Source: Halomarina oriensis (GTDB lineage Archaea; Halobacteriota; Halobacteria; Halobacteriales; Haloarculaceae). Taken from it: a DNA stretch of 64,000 nt. The stretch lies in contig NZ_WSZK01000011.1 of NCBI RefSeq assembly GCF_009791395.1, forward strand, positions 19,696 through 83,695. The letters are read 5' to 3'. The position numbers were made by a program, and so were the translations under genes. Within the stretch, counting starts at the first letter, position 1. Each line of letters begins with the position of its first letter. The notes under the pieces were generated by a model. It had not been told where the DNA came from. It did not search any database and saw only the letters and a program-made list of their open reading frames with translations. Positions 8,110 through 15,570 of the stretch are shown one piece after another.

Positions 8110-9222
8110 CTACTCCCGGACGTCGATCCACTCTCCGGTCTCGGCGGATTCGTACGCGGCGTCGAGCACTCGGAGCAACTGGACCGCGTCGTCGACCGTC
8201 GCTGGGACGTCGCCCGTCTCGTACCCCGCGAAGTACGCCTCGAAGTAGTCCTGGACGAAGTCGCCCCACGCGGGGAACCGGTCGTAGGTCGGCTCGAACT
8301 CGACGGTCCGGCGCGGCGCGGCCGACCAGTCGGGGGCCGACGAGGTGAGTTCGAGTGGCACCGTCGGTTCGTGCTGGAGCGAGTCGTGGTGCAACGGCGT
8401 CTGCGCCTGCGCGTCGGTCCCGTACAGCCCGAGATGAGTGTCCTTGCCACGGTCGCTGAGGTAGTAGCCGGTGTGGTACGTGCCGAGCGTCCCGCCTGCG
8501 GTTTCGAACTGGAGGACGGCCCCCGCGTCGACGTCGGCGTGGGGGTCGTCGGCGTCGTGGAACCGGGCGTTGACGCGGACGATGGGGTCGTCGAGGATCC
8601 ACGGCATGGCGTCGAGCCAGTGAGGGCCGATCCACTGGAGTGCCCCGCCACGGCTCGTCTCGCGGTCGTAGATGTAGTGGGTGGTGTCCCGATACGAGAG
8701 TTGGCTGGCGTTGAACCGTCCCTCGACGGTCCAGACGTCGCCGAAGAATCCCTCTCGAACCCGCTCGCGGAGGTCCATCGCGACGGGGTTTCGTCGGTAG
8801 TAGAGCGTGGGTGAGACGGTGACGTCAGCCTCGGTGGCCCGCCGAGCGATCGGTTCGAGGTCGGTGGCGGTCCGGGCGATGGGTTTCTCGCTGATGACGT
8901 GGACGCCGTTCTCAACGGCTGCCTCAACGACGGCGGGCGTCTCGTCGCTCCGGTAGGTGATCCAGACGACGTCGATGTCGGCGTCCGCGACGAGTCGCGT
9001 CGGGTCCTCGTAGACGGCCGCATCCTCGACGAGGCTCGCGACCTCCTGACCCTCCGTGGTCACCTCGTCGGGGCGCTCGTCCATCGCCGTGAGCGCGGCG
9101 GTGTCGACACGCTTGCCGGGTTCACAGACCGCCGTGACGGTCACGTCGAGGCCGCTCGCGACGGTGAAATACGGGTCGCGGTGGTGGTGCTCGACGCCGA
9201 CGTAGCCGATTCGGACTGTCAT
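8110..9222 (-). CDS. Gfo/Idh/MocA family oxidoreductase
   Basis: A 370-residue NAD(P)-dependent sugar oxidoreductase. The N-terminal Rossmann domain starts IGYVGVEHHHRDPY, a variant of the usual glycine-rich loop. The catalytic lysine motif is E112-K113-P114 (VISEKPIAR). The C-terminal alpha/beta domain includes GGALQWIGPHWLDAMPW, with the family's substrate-binding histidine. The family oxidises sugar hydroxyls, often at C3, or opens glycosides. The start at 9222 begins the beta strand directly; the eight codons before it look extraneous. It heads an operon with DUF1080, suggesting it makes the 3-keto glycoside that DUF1080 cleaves (inference). It is divergent from another Gfo/Idh gene. Confidence 0.9.
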   Translation of the reverse strand: MTVRIGYVGVEHHHRDPYFTVASGLDVTVTAVCEPGKRVDTAALTAMDERPDEVTTEGQEVASLVEDAAVYEDPTRLVADADIDVVWITYRSDETPAVVEAAVENGVHVISEKPIARTATDLEPIARRATEADVTVSPTLYYRRNPVAMDLRERVREGFFGDVWTVEGRFNASQLSYRDTTHYIYDRETSRGGALQWIGPHWLDAMPWILDDPIVRVNARFHDADDPHADVDAGAVLQFETAGGTLGTYHTGYYLSDRGKDTHLGLYGTDAQAQTPLHHDSLQHEPTVPLELTSSAPDWSAAPRRTVEFEPTYDRFPAWGDFVQDYFEAYFAGYETGDVPATVDDAVQLLRVLDAAYESAETGEWIDVRE

Positions 9223-9325
9223 GTCGACCGTTCGTGAAACGAACACAAGAAACTACCCCCTCCGCCGAGGCTTGGAGCCGATATCGGCGGCTACGACGGT
9301 CGACTGACGGTCGCCTGTCCACCGG

Positions 9326-9336
9326 AAACTATTATC
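9326..9336 (+). promoter_or_regulatory. TATA-like box for Gfo/Idh gene
   Basis: CTATTATC element placing transcription start near 9358, downstream of the ATG at 9352 but upstream of the ATG at 9367, which favours 9367 as the start codon. Confidence 0.4.
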
Positions 9337-9366
9337 AGCGCGCGGGAGGTGATGAGAACGAAACAG

Positions 9367-10515
9367 ATGAAAGAGCTAGGTATCATCATGAACGGCGTGA
9401 CCGGACGGATGGGAACCAACCAGCATCTCGTCCGGTCCATCCTCGCGTTGCGCGAGGAAGGTGGCGTGGAACTCCCCGACGGCGAGCGTGTCCTGCCCGA
9501 CCCGGTGCTCGTCGGGCGGGACGAACGGAAGCTGCGACGGTTGAGCGAGGAGTACGGCGTTGAGCGCTGGACCGCCGACCCCGATCTGGAGTCGTGTCTC
9601 GACGGCGACGACACGGTCTACTTCGACTCCCAGATAACCAACCGTCGTGCGCCCGCCCTGCTACGAGCCATCGAGGCCGGCAAGCACGTCTACTGCGAGA
9701 AGCCCCTCGCATCGGACCTCGACACGGCCGTCGAGGTGGCGCGCACGGCCGAGGCGAGCGGTGTGAAACACGGCATCGTCCAGGACAAGCTCTGGCTCCC
9801 CGGCATCCAGAAGCTCCAGCGCCTGCTCGACATGGACTTCTTCGGCGAGGTGCTCTCGGTCCGCGTCGAGTTCGGCTACTGGGTGTTCACGGGGCACGGC
9901 CAACCCGCCCAGCGACCGTCGTGGAACTACCGGGCGGAGGACGGCGGCGGCATCATCGACGACATGTTCTCCCACTGGAGCTACGTGCTGGAGACCCTCT
10001 TCGGTCGGGTGGAGTCGGTGGCCTGTCTCGGGAGGACACACGTCCCGCGTCGCGTCGACGAGGCCGGCGAGGAGTACGAGGCGACGGCCGACGACGCCGC
10101 CTACGCCATCATGGAACTGGACGGTGGGACGGTCGCGCAGGTGAACTCGTCGTGGACGACCCGCGTCAACCGGGACGACCTGCTGGAGATCCAGGTCGAC
10201 GGCACCGACGGGAGCGCCGTCGCCGGACTCCGCGACTGCAAGACACAGTCACACGCGAACACACCGAAACCGGTCTGGAACCCCGACACGCCGACAAACC
10301 ACGATTTCACTGACGACTGGAGCGATGTCCCGAACAACCGTGAGTTCGAGAACGCGTTCAAACAGCAGTGGGCCGCGTTCCTCCGCCACGTCGCCGCCGA
10401 CGAGCCGTTCCCCTACGACTTCCGGGAGGGGGTCAAGGGCATCCAGCTGACGGAGGCGAGTCACCGGTCGTGGGACGAACGGCGCACCGTCGACATTGAC
10501 GAGCCGCCGGTCTGA
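9367..10515 (+). CDS. Gfo/Idh/MocA family oxidoreductase
   Basis: A 382-residue oxidoreductase. The Rossmann segment is LGIIMNGVTGRMGTNQHL, with E111-K112-P113 (VYCEKPLAS) holding the catalytic lysine. The C-terminal domain has GGGIIDDMFSHWSYVLE, giving Asp and His at the substrate site, and ends with the FREGVKGIQLTEASHRSW helix. The open frame extends to GTG 9349 and ATG 9352, but the promoter spacing and the conserved start at MKELG favour 9367; the GGAGGTGA at 9344-9351 is then 15 bases away, somewhat far. Likely a cytoplasmic sugar dehydrogenase. It is divergent from the DUF1080 operon and converges on the LarA-like gene; the substrate is unknown. Confidence 0.9.
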   Translation: MKELGIIMNGVTGRMGTNQHLVRSILALREEGGVELPDGERVLPDPVLVGRDERKLRRLSEEYGVERWTADPDLESCLDGDDTVYFDSQITNRRAPALLRAIEAGKHVYCEKPLASDLDTAVEVARTAEASGVKHGIVQDKLWLPGIQKLQRLLDMDFFGEVLSVRVEFGYWVFTGHGQPAQRPSWNYRAEDGGGIIDDMFSHWSYVLETLFGRVESVACLGRTHVPRRVDEAGEEYEATADDAAYAIMELDGGTVAQVNSSWTTRVNRDDLLEIQVDGTDGSAVAGLRDCKTQSHANTPKPVWNPDTPTNHDFTDDWSDVPNNREFENAFKQQWAAFLRHVAADEPFPYDFREGVKGIQLTEASHRSWDERRTVDIDEPPV

Positions 10516-10546
10516 GCGGCCGACCGCGGTCTGTGAATCGTCGCTG

Positions 10547-11932
10547 TCACTCTCCACTCGGGTCGTCCTCGTCGCTCCGGGCGGCCGGTGCCGCCTCGTG
10601 TGGCGTCGGTGCGACGAAGTCACCGCCCTCGAAGGCGATAGGTTCGGGTTCGGCGACGACGCGGAGGTCGTCGCGTTCGCGTGCCGTCTCGACGAGCGCG
10701 GTCGACGCGTAGAGCTGGCCGAGGCGCATCGTGTCGGTCGCACGGACGACTCGGACGGTGTCGGGGTCGACGACCCCGATGGTCGAGAGCGCACAGACCA
10801 GCCCCGCACGGTCGGTTTCGGCGACCGGCGGGAGGCGGACTCCTCGTGTCGTGCTCGCCGTCAGTGCGTTGACGAGCGTGGTCGGCATATCGACGGCGGC
10901 GAGCAGGTCGGCGTGGACGACGTCGGCCGACCCCATCCCCATCGCGTTGCCGTGGGCCGCCTCCGTGAGCGACCGGGTGTAGATGCGCTTGATGTCCGGG
11001 TGGTCGGGTTCCGGCTCTTGAATCGCGAACGGGCGGCGGCCGATGACGTTCGTGTCCATGCCTTGTCCGCTGACGTCCTTGCCTTGCCGGTCGATGATGA
11101 GGACGTCAATGTCGTCGAACGGGAGCGTCGGCATGCGCTCGTAGGCCGTCTCCAGCAGTTCCGCCTCGCGGTTGAGGAAGCCACTCGGTGGGACCCCTTC
11201 GATGAGCGTCGTATCGTCGTGCTGGTCCTCGACGATAGCGACGCCGCCCACGACGGGCAGCGCGTCGAGGAGCTGTTCGGTAATCGCTGGAAGCATCTCC
11301 CGGAGTGACCAGTCGACCGCCCAGTCGTGGGCGATTTTCGCGCCGCGCTGCTTCCCGAGACCGATGACGAGCATCTTCGAGAGGCCGCTCTCGACGGTCC
11401 CGTCGAAGTCGGTGTGCGGTTTCACACGGTTGATGGGGAGGATGGCGTCGGCGTCGGCCGCATGCGCGTCCGTGACGACCGGAACGTCCCGATCGGCGGT
11501 GCGCCCGACCTCGACGACATCCATGCTCGACCGAATCGCACAGCCGACCGACGCCTCGGTGACGCCGAGTTCGGCGAGCATCTCGCGTTGCCCCTCGGCG
11601 GTCGCTCCGCCGTGGCTGCCCATCGCGGGAACGACGAACGGGTCGAACCCCCGCCCGTCGAGCGCGTCAACGACGCCGGCGACGATGGCGGGCAGATTGG
11701 CGATGCCCCGACTCCCCACGCCGAGCGCGACCTCTCCGCCGTCGGGCACGCCGTCGAACGACATCCCGTCTACCGCACGGGCAGCGTGCGCACGGACCTC
11801 CCCGTGCGGGATCGGGTCGGTGTCCCACATCTGCTCGATGAGTCCCAGCTCCGGCAGCGGCGTCTCGCCGCAAGCGTCGAGAACGGTCGCTTCCGGAACG
11901 GCGAGCGACGACTGGGGCGTGTTCGAGTCCAT
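10547..11932 (-). CDS. LarA-like nickel-pincer racemase/epimerase (DUF2088 family)
   Basis: A 461-residue homologue of lactate racemase LarA, which uses a nickel pincer nucleotide to invert alpha-hydroxy acids. Conserved positions are present: H107 (GSHGG), K171 and H173 (VKPHTDF), K186 (SGLSKM) and H202 (AKIAHDW), matching the LarA ligand and acid/base pattern. Some LarA homologues act on sugar acids such as gluconate, so in this setting a galactonate or other aldonate C2-epimerase is plausible (inference). ATG 11932 is supported by a TATA-like box at 11957-11964. No larB, larC or larE cofactor genes are visible in the window, so the cofactor would have to be made elsewhere. Confidence 0.85.
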   Translation of the reverse strand: MDSNTPQSSLAVPEATVLDACGETPLPELGLIEQMWDTDPIPHGEVRAHAARAVDGMSFDGVPDGGEVALGVGSRGIANLPAIVAGVVDALDGRGFDPFVVPAMGSHGGATAEGQREMLAELGVTEASVGCAIRSSMDVVEVGRTADRDVPVVTDAHAADADAILPINRVKPHTDFDGTVESGLSKMLVIGLGKQRGAKIAHDWAVDWSLREMLPAITEQLLDALPVVGGVAIVEDQHDDTTLIEGVPPSGFLNREAELLETAYERMPTLPFDDIDVLIIDRQGKDVSGQGMDTNVIGRRPFAIQEPEPDHPDIKRIYTRSLTEAAHGNAMGMGSADVVHADLLAAVDMPTTLVNALTASTTRGVRLPPVAETDRAGLVCALSTIGVVDPDTVRVVRATDTMRLGQLYASTALVETARERDDLRVVAEPEPIAFEGGDFVAPTPHEAAPAARSDEDDPSGE

Positions 11933-11956
11933 GCGTGCTGGGCCGCGGTGCTGGGG

Positions 11957-11964
11957 CATAAACC
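11957..11964 (-). promoter_or_regulatory. TATA-like box for LarA-like gene
   Basis: Minus strand GGTTTATG, 25-32 bases before the start codon, indicating a leaderless transcript. Confidence 0.5.
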
Positions 11965-12057
11965 TGGCCCACCGTCCGTCCCGGATCAGTGGTCGGTCCG
12001 TCGGGACCGTCACGAAGGACAGTATGTCGGCGCGGCATGGACTGCCTGTCTCATTTC

Positions 12058-12306
12058 TGTTCACTAAGGGTAAACATAGGCCGGAATAGTGGTGTGTTAA
12101 CAGCCGACGATTTTCAAGAGACTAACAGTACTAGTCTTGTTATGGGCTCCGCAAAGCGGCCCATTTTGGTTGAACAGCTGTTTTTCTGTAGTGAACAAAC
12201 TAATCTGCCCCTCGTCACGCGACCGTCACTGCCTCCGGTCCACACCTCCGCCGTGGGGCAGAAGAGCGACTCTCCGGGATCGCCCCGGTGTGCTACGTGT
12301 TCACTA
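12058..12306. promoter_or_regulatory. Cluster of TGTTCACTA motifs and palindromes
   Basis: The 9-mer TGTTCACTA occurs at 12058-12066 and 12298-12306, and inverted (TAGTGAACA) at 12189-12197. TGTTAACA, a perfect 8-base palindrome, is at 12096-12103. AACAGTACTAGTCTTGTT at 12124-12141 is palindromic in 14 of 18 positions. Dense repeated and palindromic sites in a divergent gap suggest binding of a regulator; no regulator can be assigned. Confidence 0.45.
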
Positions 12307-12443
12307 ACGTCGAACGTCGTCGGGTCGTACCGTGGTCTTGATTGTGTGTGGTGCCCGCAGAGCTGGTCGAATCGCTCACGACTCCGTCAGCGGCGGCCGA
12401 GCGACGGCGCCTCGATGTGACCGAGATTCACGTAACTGCCGAC

Positions 12444-12454
12444 AGGCTTACTAT
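12444..12454 (+). promoter_or_regulatory. Possible TATA-like box for lectin-fold gene
   Basis: GGCTTACTATGG element about 55-65 bases before the ATG at 12509; would give a leader of about 30 bases. Weak. Confidence 0.25.
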
Positions 12455-12508
12455 GGTCGTCCGACGAGACGGACGTGAGTGTACCATGCTCCAATCAGGT
12501 GATCCGAT

Positions 12509-13156
12509 ATGAGTGAGCCGAGCGATGCTTCGAGCCCCGTCCGGATCGGTGGTGCCGAACTGACGGTCGAGCCGCTGTGGGACGCCGACTTCGACTCGTC
12601 GGCGGAGTGGGTGGTCGAACAGCAGAAGCCGGGTAGCACGGTCCGCTTCGAGGGTGGGCAGCTCCACGTCGACTGCGTCGACGAGCGAGGGGTCACCGTC
12701 TGGACGCCCCAGGAGTTCCCCAGTGACCTGCTCGTGGAGTACGAGGCGACCGTCAGCGAACCCGCCGACCGCACGACTAGCCGAAACCTGAACTGCTTCG
12801 TCTGTGCCTCGGACGACCCGCCGCTCGCCGAGACCGAACGGAGCGGCGGGTACAACGAGTACCACGAGTTCCCGAACTACATCTTCACGCTGACGAACAC
12901 CCACACGCGGCTGCGCCGCGACCCCGGTTTCGAACTGACGAGCGAGCTCATGATGGGGGTCCAGCCCGACGAGCCGTACACCGTCCAGCTCTACAAGACC
13001 GGCGGCCGCCTCCGCACCGCGGTCAACGGTCGGCTGCTCCACGACTGGACCGACGACGACCCGCACGGAGCGGGGTGGGTCGGCCTTCGAACCTACGACA
13101 CCGACGTCACCTACGACCGCTGGACGGTCTACGACGTCCTCGACGGCGACCGATAG
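12509..13156 (+). CDS. Lectin/glucanase-fold protein, DUF1961/DUF6250-like (YesU-type)
   Basis: A 215-residue protein predicted to be all-beta, with no signal peptide. The order of features, WTPQEFPSDLLVEYEATVSE, then YNEYHEFPNYIFTLTNT, then AVNGRLLHDWTDDDP and GWVGLRTYDTDVTYD, resembles the jelly-roll proteins of the DUF1961/DUF6250 group, such as YesU of the Bacillus rhamnogalacturonan operon, by recollection of the family pattern. It may bind or process an oligosaccharide in the cytoplasm. It is downstream of the motif-rich gap and converges on the E1 gene. Catalytic residues are not assignable. Family confidence is moderate. Confidence 0.65.
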   Translation: MSEPSDASSPVRIGGAELTVEPLWDADFDSSAEWVVEQQKPGSTVRFEGGQLHVDCVDERGVTVWTPQEFPSDLLVEYEATVSEPADRTTSRNLNCFVCASDDPPLAETERSGGYNEYHEFPNYIFTLTNTHTRLRRDPGFELTSELMMGVQPDEPYTVQLYKTGGRLRTAVNGRLLHDWTDDDPHGAGWVGLRTYDTDVTYDRWTVYDVLDGDR

Positions 13157-13192
13157 CCCACGAACCGGCTCTCGGAGCCGTCTTCGGTGTCC

Positions 13193-15361
13193 TCAGAACC
13201 GGGCGTCCGTCACCGCCTCGATGAGCCGCTCGACCCGCTCCGGCCCCGGCAGGTAGGCGTCCTCGGTCTGATTCCCGGGGAAGTGTACGTCGAACCCGGT
13301 CGCCCGCTTGATCGGCGCTTCGAGGTACTCCAGCGCGTGTTCGTTGACGAGCGCCGACAGCTCAGCGCCGAGTCCGAGCGTCCGCCGCGCCTCGTGGAGG
13401 ATCGCACATCGACCCGTCTTCCGAACGGACGCGAGCACCGTCTCGACGTCCAGCGGCGCGAGGGTCCGTAGGTCAACGAGTTCGACGCTCGCATCGACGC
13501 GCTCGGCCGCCGTGACCGCGTGTGGGATCATCGCCCCGTACGTGAGGAGCGTCACGTCCGTCCCCTCGGTGACGAGTCGCGCGTCGTCGAGTGGCCGCGT
13601 GTACTCCTCGACCGGGACCGGCTCGGTCGCCGTCCGGTAGCACCGCTTCGGCTCCATCACGACGACGGGGTCGGGGTGGCGAATACTCGCCGCCAGTAGC
13701 CCCTTCGCCTCGGCTGGCGTGCTCGGGCAGACGACGCGGACGCCGGGGGTGTGGACGAGGAACGACTCGGTCGACTCGGAATGGTACTCGCTGGCTTTGA
13801 TACCGCCGCCGTAGGGCACTCGAACTGTCAACGGTACCTCGGTGTTCCCGCCGGTTCGTTCGTAGGTCTTCGCGAGGGCGTACATGAACTGGCCGAACGC
13901 GGGGTAGAGAAAGCCCATGAACTGTATCTCCGCGACGACCCGCTCGCCGCGCATTGCCATCCCGACCGCGGTCCCGAGGATGCCGTTCTCCGAAAGCGGT
14001 GTGTCGACGACCCGCTCCCGCCCGAAGCGCTCGACCAGCCCCTCGGTCGCCCTGAAGACGCCGCCGATGGGGCCGACGTCGTAGCCGAGGAGCCGAACCC
14101 GGTCGTCCCGCGCGAGCTCCTGGTGGAGCGTCCGATTGACCGCCGTCACGAGGTTCATCGGCTCGGTCTCGCCCGTCGGTGTGGGCCGCTCGCTCGGTCG
14201 TTCACTGTCGGCGTGTATAGAGTCACCCGCACCGCCGCCCAGTTCGACCCCGGCGTCGAGAAACGGGTTCTCGCCGTTCAGTTCGGCGCGAAGCTCTGCA
14301 CGTTGGCGACGTTCCCGCCACGAGGTGCCGTGGAGGTGGTTGTCGAACATCGTCGAGGGGTCGGACCGGGGCACCGACCGGGCGCGGTCGACGGCCGACG
14401 CAACGGTCGATTCGGCCTCGCGTTCGATCGCCGCGATGCGGTCGTCGTCGAGAACCCCTTCGTCGACGAGGTACGTCTCCAGGCGGTCGAGCGGGTCGCG
14501 GTCCGCCCAGTAGGCGGCCTCCCGGTCGCTCCGGTAGACGCTTTCCTCGTCGGCGGTGTTGTGTTCACCCCTCCGATAGGTAACGCACTCGACGAAGGTC
14601 GGCCCGTCGCCGCGACGTGCCCGCTCGACGGCGTCGCGGGTGGCGTCATACACCGCGAACACGTCGTTCCCGTCGACGCGGTCGTGTGGAACGCCGTACG
14701 CGTCGGCCTTCTGAGCGAACGTCTCGGCGGCCGTCTGCCGGTGAGCCGGCACCGAGATCGCCCACTGGTTGTTCTGACAAACGATGACCGCCGGCGCGTC
14801 GAACACGCCGGCGAAGTTGAGCGCGTCGTGGAAGTCACCCTGACTCGTCGACCCGTCGCCGATGTACGCCATCGTGACGACGTCCCGGTCGCGAAAGCGG
14901 TCGGCCATCGCTGACCCGACCGCGTTGGTCACGTTCGCCCCGAGCGGGATGTACGCGGGGGTGACGTTCACCGCAGGCGAATCGGAGATAGAGAGGTGTT
15001 CGTCGATAGTTTCGGGCTCTTTGCCCATGAGCCCCGCGACGAGACGGTCGATGGGTGCGTCCCAGTAGAGCGACGCCGGGGTCTGGCGGTAGGTGGGAAA
15101 GAGCCAATCGGCCGGGCGAAGCGCCGCACTCGACCCGAGTGACACCGCCTCCTCGCCAAGCGTCCGGGAGACGATGCTGACCTCACCACGTCGCTGCATG
15201 GCGAACAGTCGGGATTCGAGGGTGCGCGTCAGGACGATGGTCCGATAGAACGCGAGGAGTTCCGCCTCGTCGCGAATCGGTGCCGGCCGTTCGAGGTCAC
15301 CGCTTGGCGTCAGTATTCGATCGAACGCTTCGGCGGGTCGCCGCTCGTCCCAGACGTCCAT
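13193..15361 (-). CDS. 2-oxoacid dehydrogenase E1, alpha and beta subunits fused
   Basis: A 722-residue thiamine-diphosphate enzyme. Residues 1-345 are the E1-alpha domain, with the TPP motif GDG (168-170) to NN (197-198) and the GEHNTADEE segment. A linker of about 50 residues (glycine, serine and proline rich) leads to the E1-beta domain from M402, which contains GTAVGMAMRG, AEIQFMGFLYPAFGQ and the typical transketolase C-terminal part. The two subunits are separate genes in most organisms. No E2 or E3 gene is adjacent, so it may act alone, as acetoin-dehydrogenase-like or transketolase-like enzymes do, or borrow E2/E3 from elsewhere. It is divergent from the amidase. Confidence 0.9.
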   Translation of the reverse strand: MDVWDERRPAEAFDRILTPSGDLERPAPIRDEAELLAFYRTIVLTRTLESRLFAMQRRGEVSIVSRTLGEEAVSLGSSAALRPADWLFPTYRQTPASLYWDAPIDRLVAGLMGKEPETIDEHLSISDSPAVNVTPAYIPLGANVTNAVGSAMADRFRDRDVVTMAYIGDGSTSQGDFHDALNFAGVFDAPAVIVCQNNQWAISVPAHRQTAAETFAQKADAYGVPHDRVDGNDVFAVYDATRDAVERARRGDGPTFVECVTYRRGEHNTADEESVYRSDREAAYWADRDPLDRLETYLVDEGVLDDDRIAAIEREAESTVASAVDRARSVPRSDPSTMFDNHLHGTSWRERRQRAELRAELNGENPFLDAGVELGGGAGDSIHADSERPSERPTPTGETEPMNLVTAVNRTLHQELARDDRVRLLGYDVGPIGGVFRATEGLVERFGRERVVDTPLSENGILGTAVGMAMRGERVVAEIQFMGFLYPAFGQFMYALAKTYERTGGNTEVPLTVRVPYGGGIKASEYHSESTESFLVHTPGVRVVCPSTPAEAKGLLAASIRHPDPVVVMEPKRCYRTATEPVPVEEYTRPLDDARLVTEGTDVTLLTYGAMIPHAVTAAERVDASVELVDLRTLAPLDVETVLASVRKTGRCAILHEARRTLGLGAELSALVNEHALEYLEAPIKRATGFDVHFPGNQTEDAYLPGPERVERLIEAVTDARF

Positions 15362-15539
15362 GGCGTGATGAATCCGACCGACCGCTTAACACTGTGGGTG
15401 TCGGTGGCACGAACCGGGCGACCGCCGCGATTGCAGCACAGAGAGCGCAAGCATGGTGTGGGTCCGCGGTGGTCGTCCTCCAGTGGGTCGGTACCCGCTC
15501 GACGGGCGGTCGTCCGGGTACCCGGTGTGGTCGAGACAG

Positions 15540-15547
15540 CTATTTGC
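15540..15547 (+). promoter_or_regulatory. TATA-like box for amidase
   Basis: CTATTTGC centred about 27 bases before ATG 15571; leaderless start. Confidence 0.4.
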
Positions 15548-15570
15548 TCCCGTCGTCCGACTGCACCGGT

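Larger units (their letters stand above)
11933..12508. other. 576-base intergenic region with AT-rich core
   Basis: The longest clearly non-coding gap. It is divergent (LarA-like gene leftward, lectin-fold gene rightward) and contains an AT-rich core at about 12050-12200, unlike the surrounding high-GC DNA. It carries the repeated motifs described separately. No frame in it has haloarchaeal codon bias. Confidence 0.6.

Noticed and set aside
8066..8635. Extended N-terminus of the DUF1080 protein
   Set aside because: The extra residues overlap the upstream Gfo/Idh gene in another frame and are arginine/proline rich; similarity starts after ATG 8065.
11989..12420. 143-codon plus-strand frame in the intergenic gap
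   Set aside because: Serine/cysteine-rich composition unlike haloarchaeal proteins and interrupted codon bias; the region looks regulatory.
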